Below are positions 9,006 to 16,394 of a DNA stretch of 39,920 nucleotides, one piece after another. How positions within the stretch are numbered: the stretch's first letter is position 1; the number at the start of each line of letters is the position of its first letter. A model generated the notes under the pieces. That model was not told the origin of the DNA. It did not search any database and was given only the letters and a program-made list of their open reading frames with translations. Position numbers and translations under genes: made by a program. The DNA comes from Flavobacterium sp. (GTDB lineage: Bacteria > Bacteroidota > Bacteroidia > Flavobacteriales > Flavobacteriaceae): assembly GCF_027531905.1 (NCBI RefSeq), contig NZ_JAPZSU010000023.1, forward strand, positions 1 through 39,920, given 5' to 3'.

Positions 9006-9272
9006 CTATTCTTTTAATAAATCGTTTACAGTTTCTACATATAAAATTTTGGCTTCTTCTTGAGTTAAATGACTGATTTGAATCCAAGCATTAGTTTTAA
9101 AAGCATTTCTTAAGTCAAAAGTATCGTTTCTATTGTAATTGGAGGTTCCAAAAGTGGCTTGTTTGTAATAGGCATACAAACGCAACATTACATCTGGAGG
9201 CAATGGTTTACTCATATTAGAAGCCTTTTCAAAAGCTTCTTGAAAAAGAATGTCTAGCGCTTCGTTGGTCAT
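9006..9272 (-). CDS. Acyl-CoA-binding protein
   Basis: An 88-residue protein of the acyl-CoA-binding family. Diagnostic signs are PLPPDVMLRLYAYYKQAT.G near residues 23-42, the lysine in YYKQAT that contacts the CoA phosphate, and the AWIQISHLTQEEA helix near residue 62. It binds long-chain acyl-CoA in the cytoplasm. Such proteins are mainly eukaryotic and appear in only some bacteria. Its ATG overlaps the psd stop codon (TAATG), which couples it to phospholipid synthesis genes and suggests it carries acyl-CoA for that pathway (inference). Confidence 0.9.
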   Translation of the reverse strand: MTNEALDILFQEAFEKASNMSKPLPPDVMLRLYAYYKQATFGTSNYNRNDTFDLRNAFKTNAWIQISHLTQEEAKILYVETVNDLLKE

Positions 9273-9925
9273 TATGCTTTTGTTGCAATAATAGTTTTTC
9301 CACCTACTGCTTTTTGATTTAATTCCACATTTATAGGAGTTCCCAAGGGTAAAAACAAATCTACCCTTGAACCAAATTTTATAAAACCTGCATCTGTACC
9401 TTGTACAACCTGCATTCCTTCTTGTGCATAATTAACAATTCTTCTAGCTAATGCTCCAGCAATTTGACGGTATAAAACAGCTCCAAAGGTTGTATTCTCA
9501 ACAACTACTGTAGTTCTTTCGTTTTCTTCGCTAGCTTTTGGATGCCAAGCTACAAGGAATTTCCCTGGATGATATTTACTAAATTTTACAATTCCACTTA
9601 AACCGTATCTGGTGACATGCACATTGATTGGTGACATGAAAATAGAAATCTGTAGTCGTTTGTCTTTAAAATATTCTCCTTCATAAACTTCTTCAATTAC
9701 AACTACTTTACCATCAACAGGTGCAAGAATTTGGTTTTCATTTAAAATTACGGTACGTTTTGGATTTCTAAAAAACTGCAAAATGATAATTAGAAAAACC
9801 AAAGTTGCAATTTGTATGGTCATTTTAATCCAATTGGTAGAAATGAAATAATCAGATAATAACAAGACAACTGCTGTAAAAGTAGTTCCTAATAAAATGC
9901 TTGGGGTTCCTTCTTTATGAAACAT
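9272..9925 (-). CDS. psd: Phosphatidylserine decarboxylase proenzyme (short form)
   Basis: Decarboxylates phosphatidylserine to phosphatidylethanolamine at the inner membrane. The 217-residue protein is the short Psd type. Two hydrophobic segments lie at about residues 9-25 and 34-50. Asp71 (APVDGKV), His103 (NVHVTRYG) and His128 (WHPKAS) match conserved positions. FGS at 184-186 is the self-cleavage site, where Ser186 becomes the pyruvoyl cofactor. Its start overlaps the end of cdsA by 11 bp. The substrate-making serine transferase (pssA) is not in the window. Confidence 0.94.
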   Translation of the reverse strand: MFHKEGTPSILLGTTFTAVVLLLSDYFISTNWIKMTIQIATLVFLIIILQFFRNPKRTVILNENQILAPVDGKVVVIEEVYEGEYFKDKRLQISIFMSPINVHVTRYGLSGIVKFSKYHPGKFLVAWHPKASEENERTTVVVENTTFGAVLYRQIAGALARRIVNYAQEGMQVVQGTDAGFIKFGSRVDLFLPLGTPINVELNQKAVGGKTIIATKA

Positions 9926-10805
9926 AATTTAAAATTTGGTAAAATAAAAATATAATCGGCGCTACAAATATAACACTATCTAGTCGATCTAGTATGCCTC
10001 CATGTCCTGGCATAATACTTCCGCTGTCTTTTACTTCGGCAATTCGTTTGAATTTAGATTCAATTAAATCTCCAATTGTTCCCATTATACCAACGATTAA
10101 AGCGATAAAAGTCCAAATTAGTATTGATTTTTGGCTAAACTCAGGTTTGGGTTCTATATATAATTTTGAAATTAAATATCCTGCAAAAACTGCAAAAGCA
10201 ATACCGCCAAGGAACCCTTCAATGGTTTTTTTGGGTGAAATTCTTTCAAATAATTTGTGTTTTCCCATCGATTTTCCAACGATGTATGCAAAAGTGTCAT
10301 TGGTCCAAATCAATATAAATAAACCAATAATGATTTTAGGGTTATAATTAGTTACACCAAACGAGATTTTGGTTATAAAAATAAATGGTAATGTTATGTA
10401 ACCTAAGAGGTACAAGTATTTTGATGAGGTACTTATCTTTTGAACAGAATCATAAAATAAAAACAATATGCATTTTATTGATACTACGAGTGTTACTGCT
10501 AATAAAATCAAATCCAATTGATGTATATTGAGGTTTAGATCTAATTGAGTTTGTAATGCTCTATTTAGGAATTTGGTTGTTTCAATATTGTAATGGCTCA
10601 ATAAAGTAACGGAAATGTAAAAAACCGAACTGAGTAAAATAGGTGCAATTGAATTTACTTGTACTAATGAACAAAATTCATAAACTGCGATAATCAAAAA
10701 AATACCAAATAGTATAAAAAAACTTTCAGTTGAGTATAATATTGAAGCTAGTAATAAGATGATGTATACTGCTCCGGATATGGATCTTTTAAGCGTTTCA
10801 TTCAT
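9915..10805 (-). CDS. cdsA: Phosphatidate cytidylyltransferase
   Basis: Makes CDP-diacylglycerol from phosphatidate and CTP, the common precursor for phospholipids. The 296-residue sequence has about seven or eight membrane helices and ends with the CDS signature SKFKRIAEVKDSG..PGHGGILDRLD at about residues 250-275, with the conserved K-D and D-R-x-D. It sits 1 bp after the LUD protein gene and overlaps psd, so the three are translated from one message. Confidence 0.95.
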   Translation of the reverse strand: MNETLKRSISGAVYIILLLASILYSTESFFILFGIFLIIAVYEFCSLVQVNSIAPILLSSVFYISVTLLSHYNIETTKFLNRALQTQLDLNLNIHQLDLILLAVTLVVSIKCILFLFYDSVQKISTSSKYLYLLGYITLPFIFITKISFGVTNYNPKIIIGLFILIWTNDTFAYIVGKSMGKHKLFERISPKKTIEGFLGGIAFAVFAGYLISKLYIEPKPEFSQKSILIWTFIALIVGIMGTIGDLIESKFKRIAEVKDSGSIMPGHGGILDRLDSVIFVAPIIFLFYQILNYVS

Positions 10806-10806
10806 T

Positions 10807-11403
10807 TTATAGATCCTCTAGTAGTATAAGGTATAAGTTTTTTGCAGCACTTCCATACTGGGTGAAATCTTCTTCTTGGGCTTTTTCAAAATATTTTATG
10901 GTAGTGATGTTGCTAGGATATTCTCTTTTGTATTTGTTTTTAATAGCACTAAGTATTTCGCTTTTACTTGGGATGATTTGACTTGGATATGCAATTATTA
11001 CCATGTTTACTGGTAATTCATTGGGTTTTTTTTGTTTAATTTGGTTTGAAGAAAAGGAAATTGAACCTTCGTCAGCAACTAAATTTTCGCATGTTGCCAA
11101 TAAAAAATTGGGGTTTTGAGGATTATCAAATAGAATGTTGTTTTCTTTTAGTAAAGGAAATAAAGTCGATTCGTAACAAATTGCTTCGCCTTCAAACCAA
11201 TCATTTTCCTCCAATATGTTTTCAAATTGTTCATTTACTTCCGACATTGAATCGCAATAAAGAAATTTACCTCCGTTTCTCTTAAAATTAAAGATAAAGT
11301 GCTCATCAATAGGGATGTTTTGTTCAAAAGAGAGTTTCTGGCTCTCTTTTTCCTCATCTGAATTTGTATGACCAGAACTAAAAAATTTTCTGAAAAGACT
11401 CAT
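10807..11403 (-). CDS. LUD-domain protein
   Basis: A 198-residue cytoplasmic protein of the LUD family (related to LutB/LutC of lactate utilisation). The central stretch ..FLLATCENLVADEGSISFSS.. and later PVNMVIIAYPSQII carry the family pattern of a nucleotide-like fold with a T.....G..... segment. No iron-sulfur cysteines are seen, unlike LutB. No lactate-utilisation genes are near; instead it is the first gene of the cdsA-psd unit, with its own predicted promoter at 11442-11449. Its role there is not known to me. Confidence 0.8.
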   Translation of the reverse strand: MSLFRKFFSSGHTNSDEEKESQKLSFEQNIPIDEHFIFNFKRNGGKFLYCDSMSEVNEQFENILEENDWFEGEAICYESTLFPLLKENNILFDNPQNPNFLLATCENLVADEGSISFSSNQIKQKKPNELPVNMVIIAYPSQIIPSKSEILSAIKNKYKREYPSNITTIKYFEKAQEEDFTQYGSAAKNLYLILLEDL

Positions 11404-11441
11404 ATTGGGTTACTATTCTTAATAATCTATTGGAAATTGGT

Positions 11442-11449
11442 CAAAGATA
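11442..11449 (-). promoter_or_regulatory. Predicted promoter of the LUD-cdsA-psd-ACBP-SOD unit
   Basis: The minus strand reads TATCTTTG, a full match to TAnnTTTG, 38 bp before the LUD start and directly after the ftsH terminator. A TTTG lies 14 bp upstream, closer than the usual spacing. The position between terminator and gene supports it. Confidence 0.5.
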
Positions 11450-11451
11450 AA

Positions 11452-11490
11452 AAAATCTTAATTCAAAAGCGGGTTTTGAATTAAGATTTT
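11452..11490 (-). terminator. Terminator after ftsH
   Basis: Arms 11452-11468 and 11474-11490 pair perfectly over 17 bp around a GC-only pentaloop, and the minus-strand copy runs into seven T. It separates rsfS-ftsH from the phospholipid genes downstream. Confidence 0.85.
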
Positions 11491-11519
11491 AAAAAATATA
11501 CATTTAAGATTTTAATTAT

Positions 11520-13445
11520 TTAAGAAACAGTTTCTTCTAGATTTTGGTCAAAAGAACGCTTCCCAAATATTGTTTCTAAATCATCTTTGAAAATGACCTC
11601 CTTTTCAATCAGAATATCAGCTAATTGATTGAGTTTGTCTTTGTTTTCCTCTAATATTTTGATGGCTCGTTGGTATTGTCCTTCAATTAATTCAGAGATT
11701 TCCGTGTCAATAATTTTAGCCGTATCATCAGAATATGGTTTTGAGAACCCGTACTCATTTTGACCTGTAGAATCGTAATAAGTTACGTTACCAATCTTAT
11801 CGTTCAATCCATAAATAGTTACCATTGCTCTGGCTTGACGAGTTACTTTTTCTAAATCGCTCAAAGCTCCTGTAGAGATTCTATCGAAAGTTACTTTCTC
11901 TGCAGCTCTACCTCCCATAGTTGCGCACATTTCGTCTAACATTTGGTCTGTTCTCACGATTTGTCTTTCTTCTGGCAAATACCAAGCAGCTCCTAAGCTT
12001 TGTCCACGAGGAACAATGGTCACTTTAATAAGTGGAGCAGCATGTTCTAGCATCCAGCTAACGGTTGCGTGACCTGCTTCATGTATGGCGATAGCTCTTT
12101 TTTCATCAGGGGTGATGATTTTGTTTTTCTTTTCTAAGCCACCAATGATTCTGTCTACGGCATCAAGGAAATCTTGTCTGTCTACCGCAGTTTTGTTATT
12201 ACGTGCAGCAATAAGCGCAGCCTCATTACAAACATTGGCAATATCGGCGCCAGAGAAACCTGGTGTTTGTTTCGCTAAGAAATCTAAATCTAATCCTTCT
12301 ACTTTTTTGATTGGAGCTAAGTGAACAGCAAATATTTCTGCTCTTTCTCGAATATCTGGCAGGTCAACAAAAATTTGTCTGTCAAAACGTCCTGCACGCA
12401 TTAAAGCTTTATCTAAAACATCTGCACGGTTAGTTGCTGCCAAAACAATTACATTGGAGTTGGTGCCAAAACCATCCATTTCTGTTAAAAGTTGGTTCAA
12501 TGTGTTTTCGCGCTCGTCGTTTCCGCCCGACATATTGCTTTTTCCTCTAGCTCTACCCACTGCATCAATTTCGTCAATGAATATAATGGCAGGCGATTTT
12601 TCTTTAGCTTGTTTGAATAAGTCACGAACACGTGAAGCACCCACACCTACAAACATTTCTACAAAATCTGAACCTGATAGGGAGAAGAAAGGTACTTGAG
12701 CTTCTCCTGCAACAGCTTTCGCTAAAAGCGTTTTTCCAGTTCCTGGAGGGCCTACTAATAAAGCTCCTTTTGGAATTTTACCTCCTAGATTAGTATATTT
12801 TTCAGGGTTTTTTAGGAATTCAACAATTTCTTGAATTTCTTCTTTTGCTCCTTCTAAACCAGCAACATCTTTAAATGTGGTTTTGATATCTGTTTTTTCA
12901 TCAAATAATTTTGCTTTGGATTTCCCTATATTGAAAATCTGTCCACCGCCACCAGCTCCACCACCAGACATCTTGCGCATGATGAAAATCCATACGGCAA
13001 TAATGATGATTATAGGTAATAAACTGATTAAGATATCAGACCAATTGTTTTTTTGTAAAAAGTTAAAATCTTTTAATTTCCCCTCTTTAACTGCTTTTTC
13101 TAATTTGGTTTGAAAAATTTGGTCGTTACCAATTTCTAAGGTGTAATGCGGACCTTTGTTAGGTCTGTCAAAAACATCTTTGGCTACTTTTCGATGTGTA
13201 GCTTCTTTCAAAGCAGCAGGAGTAAGGAATACCTCAGCTTCTGATTTGTTGTAGACAATTACTTTTTCAATCTGTCCTTTTTCTAAATAGTCATTGAATT
13301 TAGAAGAAGTTAACTGTGATGCTTCTTGTAGGCTCGAACCTCCAGTTGCAAAGTTTATTAATAAAAAAATGATAAGTATCGCTGCGTAAATTAACCAAGG
13401 ACTTATTTTAAATTTATTGGAATTTGGATTATTCTCTTTAGCCAT
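11520..13445 (-). CDS. ftsH: ATP-dependent zinc metalloprotease FtsH
   Basis: Membrane-bound AAA+ protease that extracts and degrades damaged or regulated membrane proteins. Order in the 641 residues: TM helix about 16-34, extracytoplasmic FtsH domain to about 135, second TM helix 138-156, Gly-rich linker, AAA domain with Walker A GPPGTGKT (232-239) and Walker B IIFIDEID (287-294), second region of homology with arginine fingers (about 336-355), and zinc site HEAGH (455-459). Length is normal. The gene follows rsfS by 16 bp and ends in a strong terminator. Confidence 0.98.
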   Translation of the reverse strand: MAKENNPNSNKFKISPWLIYAAILIIFLLINFATGGSSLQEASQLTSSKFNDYLEKGQIEKVIVYNKSEAEVFLTPAALKEATHRKVAKDVFDRPNKGPHYTLEIGNDQIFQTKLEKAVKEGKLKDFNFLQKNNWSDILISLLPIIIIIAVWIFIMRKMSGGGAGGGGQIFNIGKSKAKLFDEKTDIKTTFKDVAGLEGAKEEIQEIVEFLKNPEKYTNLGGKIPKGALLVGPPGTGKTLLAKAVAGEAQVPFFSLSGSDFVEMFVGVGASRVRDLFKQAKEKSPAIIFIDEIDAVGRARGKSNMSGGNDERENTLNQLLTEMDGFGTNSNVIVLAATNRADVLDKALMRAGRFDRQIFVDLPDIRERAEIFAVHLAPIKKVEGLDLDFLAKQTPGFSGADIANVCNEAALIAARNNKTAVDRQDFLDAVDRIIGGLEKKNKIITPDEKRAIAIHEAGHATVSWMLEHAAPLIKVTIVPRGQSLGAAWYLPEERQIVRTDQMLDEMCATMGGRAAEKVTFDRISTGALSDLEKVTRQARAMVTIYGLNDKIGNVTYYDSTGQNEYGFSKPYSDDTAKIIDTEISELIEGQYQRAIKILEENKDKLNQLADILIEKEVIFKDDLETIFGKRSFDQNLEETVS

Positions 13446-13461
13446 TAGAAGTTAAGTTTCT

Positions 13462-13833
13462 TTAGTATTTGTTTTCGATAGTTGTAATTTTGGCATCACC
13501 CCAAAGACTTTCAATGTTGTAATACTCGCGGATATGCTTTTGAAAAACGTGAACCACAATATTCACATAATCCATCAATACCCATTCTGCATTGTCAGTA
13601 CCTTCAACATGCCAAGGTTTATCTTTAAGTTCTTTGGATACCGTTTTTTGAATAGAGTTCACAATCGCATTTACTTGTGTGTTAGAAGTACCGTTGCAAA
13701 TTATGAAATAATCACAAACGGCGGTGTCAATTTCTCTTAAATCAAGAATATCAATATCATTTCCTTTTACCTCTTCGATTCCTTTGATGATGTTTGCTAA
13801 TAAAACGTCATTATTAATAGTCTTTTTCGCCAT
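13462..13833 (-). CDS. rsfS: Ribosomal silencing factor RsfS
   Basis: A 123-residue protein of the RsfS/Iojap family that binds ribosomal protein L14 and blocks joining of subunits when growth slows. Family signs: DILDLREIDTAVCDYFIICNGTSNTQVNAI near residues 23-52 and PWHVEGTDNAEWVLMDY..VVHVF near 78-97. Length fits the family. It precedes ftsH on one transcript, the usual flavobacterial order, and diverges from birA across a 95-bp gap. Confidence 0.95.
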   Translation of the reverse strand: MAKKTINNDVLLANIIKGIEEVKGNDIDILDLREIDTAVCDYFIICNGTSNTQVNAIVNSIQKTVSKELKDKPWHVEGTDNAEWVLMDYVNIVVHVFQKHIREYYNIESLWGDAKITTIENKY

Positions 13834-13847
13834 GAATTATTTGTATA

Positions 13848-13855
13848 TAAGTTTG
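13848..13855 (+). promoter_or_regulatory. Possible -7 promoter element of birA
   Basis: TAAGTTTG fits TAnnTTTG in the rsfS-birA gap, 73 bp before the birA start. No -33 element at proper spacing is visible. Confidence 0.25.
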
Positions 13856-13928
13856 TAAAGTTACCATTTTTTGTGATTATTTTTGAACCTTAACATAATA
13901 TTAAATTATGTTTTTAAAAAAATAGTAC

Positions 13929-14657
13929 ATGAAGTTAATCAAACTCGATGCCATAGATTCTACAAACGATTTTCTTAAAGGGATTTCGTCACTTCCTGAA
14001 ACCGTTACTTTTACAGTTGTTACAGCTGAAATGCAAACCAAAGGGAAAGGGCAAATGGGACAAAAATGGGAATCTGAACCGGGTAGGAATTTGATAATGA
14101 GTGTTTTGCTAAAAGATATTTTTAATGATATTAATGAGTTGTTTCATTTGAATATTGTCTTTTCCTTAGCAGTTATTGATGCCTTAAAAAGCTATAGGGT
14201 TCCTGAATTAAGTATCAAATGGCCAAACGACATTATGTCATACAATAAAAAAATTGGTGGCATTTTGATTGAAAATAGCATTAAAAGTGATGGAAGTATA
14301 GAGTCGATTATTGGTTTAGGACTAAATGTCAATCAAACCAGTTTTATTGATTTGCCTAAAGCAACTTCTTTGTCTTTAGTTTGTGAAGTAGAATTTGATA
14401 GAGAATTGTTATTGCAATTGATTGTTGATACTTTTAAACAAAAAATTGTGTATTGGAAGGAAAATGAAATTCAGTTTTGGAAGGATTACACTAATTTACT
14501 TTTTAAAAAAGGGATTCCAATGCCTTTTGCAGATGAAAACGGATCTCATTTTATGGGGATTATTCAAGGAGTTTCTGATATAGGAAAGTTACAAGTCTTG
14601 TTGGAAGACGATAGCGTTGCGGAATTTGATATCAAAGAAATTCAGATGTTGTATTAA
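13929..14657 (+). CDS. birA: Biotin--[acetyl-CoA carboxylase] ligase
   Basis: Activates biotin with ATP to biotinyl-AMP and attaches it to the carrier lysine of biotin enzymes. The 242-residue protein has the catalytic core only: TKGKGQMGQKWES (about 36-49) corresponds to the adenylate-binding GRGRxGR loop, followed by SIKWPNDIM and KIGGILIE near residues 95-115, and a small C-terminal SH3-like domain. It lacks the N-terminal helix-turn-helix of E. coli BirA, so it should not act as a repressor. Confidence 0.92.
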   Translation: MKLIKLDAIDSTNDFLKGISSLPETVTFTVVTAEMQTKGKGQMGQKWESEPGRNLIMSVLLKDIFNDINELFHLNIVFSLAVIDALKSYRVPELSIKWPNDIMSYNKKIGGILIENSIKSDGSIESIIGLGLNVNQTSFIDLPKATSLSLVCEVEFDRELLLQLIVDTFKQKIVYWKENEIQFWKDYTNLLFKKGIPMPFADENGSHFMGIIQGVSDIGKLQVLLEDDSVAEFDIKEIQMLY

Positions 14658-14661
14658 AAAA

Positions 14662-14691
14662 AAAATGGCAAAAAATAATTTTTGCCATTTT
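14662..14691. terminator. Bidirectional terminator between birA and the SRPBCC gene
   Basis: Perfect 13-bp stem (AAAATGGCAAAAA at 14662-14674, complement at 14679-14691) with a 4-nt loop, flanked by A and T runs, between two convergent genes. Confidence 0.85.
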
Positions 14692-14711
14692 AATAGTATT
14701 CAAAATATGAT

Positions 14712-15104
14712 TTATAATTTGGTCATATTTGTTGCTAATGTTTCTATAAATTTCCCAATAGGTCCTTTGATCATCATCGCCATCATGGGATTGAATTCGC
14801 CTTCGAAATCCAATTTGACTTCACTTGAAGCTTCAGAAACTGCATCAATTGCTGCAGTAAGTGTAAAAGGTAATTTGTCGCTTGCTGCTCCTAGAACCAC
14901 TTTGTTTGGTACAACTTTTTCTTTCATTTTTAGTTTGATTTCAGGCATTCCTTTTAATCCAAAAATAAAAGCGTCATCTCCAATCACTTCAAATTTTGCA
15001 ATGTTATCAGGCATTAATTTTTCAAAGTTTCTGACATCTGTCAATAAATCAAATAATTCTTGTGCAGATTTTGAAACAGTAACTTTAGGGCTTTCTAAAT
15101 TCAT
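14712..15104 (-). CDS. SRPBCC-fold protein
   Basis: A 130-residue protein with the START/Bet v1-type (SRPBCC) pattern: an N-terminal strand, the helix SAQELFDLLTDVRNFEKLMPDN near 12-33, then six strands and a long C-terminal helix ending GKFIETLATNM. Such proteins bind hydrophobic ligands in a deep cavity; the ligand is unknown here. It follows pyrE on the same strand and is likely co-transcribed with it. No signal peptide. Confidence 0.8.
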   Translation of the reverse strand: MNLESPKVTVSKSAQELFDLLTDVRNFEKLMPDNIAKFEVIGDDAFIFGLKGMPEIKLKMKEKVVPNKVVLGAASDKLPFTLTAAIDAVSEASSEVKLDFEGEFNPMMAMMIKGPIGKFIETLATNMTKL

Positions 15105-15130
15105 TTTTTATCTATTAAATTGTATTATTC

Positions 15131-15772
15131 TCAAACGCCCCAAGTTGAAGGAGAGGCATTCCATTCTCTTAAGGTGCTTTCTTCTTTTTCGGTAATGTAT
15201 TGTTTTGCAACCGCCAAATTGAGTAAATTTTGGTAATTACTTAAGGTATACAAATCTAAATTGGCATTTTTGAAGTTTTCTTCTGCTACCTCAAAACCAT
15301 AAGTAAAGATAGCAGCCATACCTTTTACAATAGCCTCCGCTTCTTTTAGCGCTTCAAAGGCTTGCAGGCTACTTCCACCTGTACTGATAAGGTCTTCAAC
15401 AATAACAACGTTTTGACCTTTTTGCAAAAAGCCTTCAATTTGGTTTTGTCTACCATGCTTTTTAGGTTCAGGTCTAACATATACAAATGGAAGACCCATA
15501 CTTTCTGCCACAAGCATTCCAATACCAATGGCTCCAGTGGCTACACCAGCAATTACATCTGGTTTTCCAAATTGCTTTTCAATATGTTTAGAAAATTCGT
15601 CTCTGACATAATTTCTTATCACTGGAAATGAAAGAATTAGACGGTTGTCACAATAAATAGGGGATTTCCAGCCAGAAGCCCATGTAAAAGGATTTCCGGG
15701 ATTCAATTTAATTGCATTTATTTGCAAAAGCAATTCGGCTGTTTTTTCGGCAGTATCTTTATTAAAAATCAT
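15131..15772 (-). CDS. pyrE: Orotate phosphoribosyltransferase
   Basis: Joins orotate to PRPP to give orotidine 5'-phosphate in pyrimidine synthesis. The PRPP loop is VVIVEDLISTGGSSLQAF in the middle, and the orotate-binding region is GNPFTWASGWKSPIYCDNR near the N-terminus. An in-frame ATG at 15805 would add 11 residues, but I choose the ATG at 15772 because MIFNKDTAEKTAELLL is the conserved beginning and because the predicted promoter (15777-15806) would otherwise lie inside the gene. With this start, 7 bp separate it from the divergent Nudix start codon. Confidence 0.95.
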   Translation of the reverse strand: MIFNKDTAEKTAELLLQINAIKLNPGNPFTWASGWKSPIYCDNRLILSFPVIRNYVRDEFSKHIEKQFGKPDVIAGVATGAIGIGMLVAESMGLPFVYVRPEPKKHGRQNQIEGFLQKGQNVVIVEDLISTGGSSLQAFEALKEAEAIVKGMAAIFTYGFEVAEENFKNANLDLYTLSNYQNLLNLAVAKQYITEKEESTLREWNASPSTWGV

Positions 15773-15776
15773 AATA

Positions 15777-15806
15777 CAAATGTATAAAGTTTTTGTTAAC
15801 GACAAA
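15777..15806 (-). promoter_or_regulatory. Predicted pyrE promoter overlapping the Nudix start codon
   Basis: On the minus strand TTTG (15803-15806) and TACATTTG (15777-15784) are separated by 18 bp, matching both parts of the Bacteroidota promoter. The expected start of transcription falls at about the pyrE ATG (15770-15772), implying a leaderless or nearly leaderless message. The -7 box contains the Nudix ATG (15780-15782). Confidence 0.6.
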
Positions 15807-16382
15807 CCACTTTTTTTGACAAATCAAATCTCTAAAGAGACCGATTTTGAGTTGTTTCTTTTGGAGAGTATTGATGTAGAGCGTATTATCGTCAAAATAT
15901 TTCAGAATAAAATCCAGAAAGCCTATTTGTATCACCCTGATGAAAGGGAAATTATGAAAACATTGAAGGCAAAAATACCAGTCTGTAAAGCTGGGGGTGG
16001 TTTAGTCTACAATAAAAAAGGCGAGGTTTTATTTATTTTTAGAAACGGAAAATGGGATTTACCAAAAGGCGGAATTGAAAAAGGGGAGGAGATTGAAATT
16101 ACCGCAATGCGTGAGGTTGAAGAAGAAACGGGAGTTAATAAATTGCAAATTGTAAAAAAACTACAAAAAACCTACCACGTTTTTAAGCGAAATGGCAAAT
16201 ACAAACTCAAAGTGACCCATTGGTTTGAGATGCAGTCTAAGTTTGAGGGAACTCCACAGGGACAGCTTGAAGAAGGTATTGAAAAAGTGGCCTGGCTGAA
16301 TCCTGAACAAATCAAAGAGGCTTTAAGAAATTCCTATGAAAATATAAAATTGTTGTTTGAAGACGAAAAGCTCCTAAAATAG
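15780..16382 (+). CDS. Nudix hydrolase
   Basis: A 200-residue pyrophosphohydrolase of the Nudix family. The Nudix box GGIEKGEE..ITAMREVEEETGV is complete, with REVEEE supplying the metal-binding glutamates, at about residues 97-119. A region of about 75 residues precedes the Nudix fold and is not identified. The substrate is unknown. It is divergent from pyrE with only 7 bp between start codons; a TATCTTTA sequence at 15754-15761 (7 of 8 matches to the -7 element) inside pyrE could be its promoter. Its last codons are part of the terminator hairpin. Confidence 0.9.
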   Translation: MYKVFVNDKPLFLTNQISKETDFELFLLESIDVERIIVKIFQNKIQKAYLYHPDEREIMKTLKAKIPVCKAGGGLVYNKKGEVLFIFRNGKWDLPKGGIEKGEEIEITAMREVEEETGVNKLQIVKKLQKTYHVFKRNGKYKLKVTHWFEMQSKFEGTPQGQLEEGIEKVAWLNPEQIKEALRNSYENIKLLFEDEKLLK

Positions 16383-16390
16383 GAGCTTTT
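16366..16390. terminator. Terminator overlapping the Nudix stop codon
   Basis: AAAAGCTCCTA (16366-16376) pairs with 16380-16390 over 11 bp with a 3-nt loop, and T follows. The stem includes the last coding codons and the stop codon of the Nudix gene. It can also serve the convergent peptidase gene. Confidence 0.85.
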
Positions 16391-16394
16391 TTTG

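Noticed and set aside
14617..15195. Plus-strand 192-codon frame opposite the SRPBCC gene
   Set aside because: It lies antisense to a recognisable SRPBCC gene and part of pyrE, includes the birA terminator, and its protein looks like a complement shadow.
15773..15805. Eleven-residue N-terminal extension of PyrE from ATG 15805
   Set aside because: It would overlap the Nudix gene and run through the predicted -7 box; the conserved protein begins at MIFNKD.
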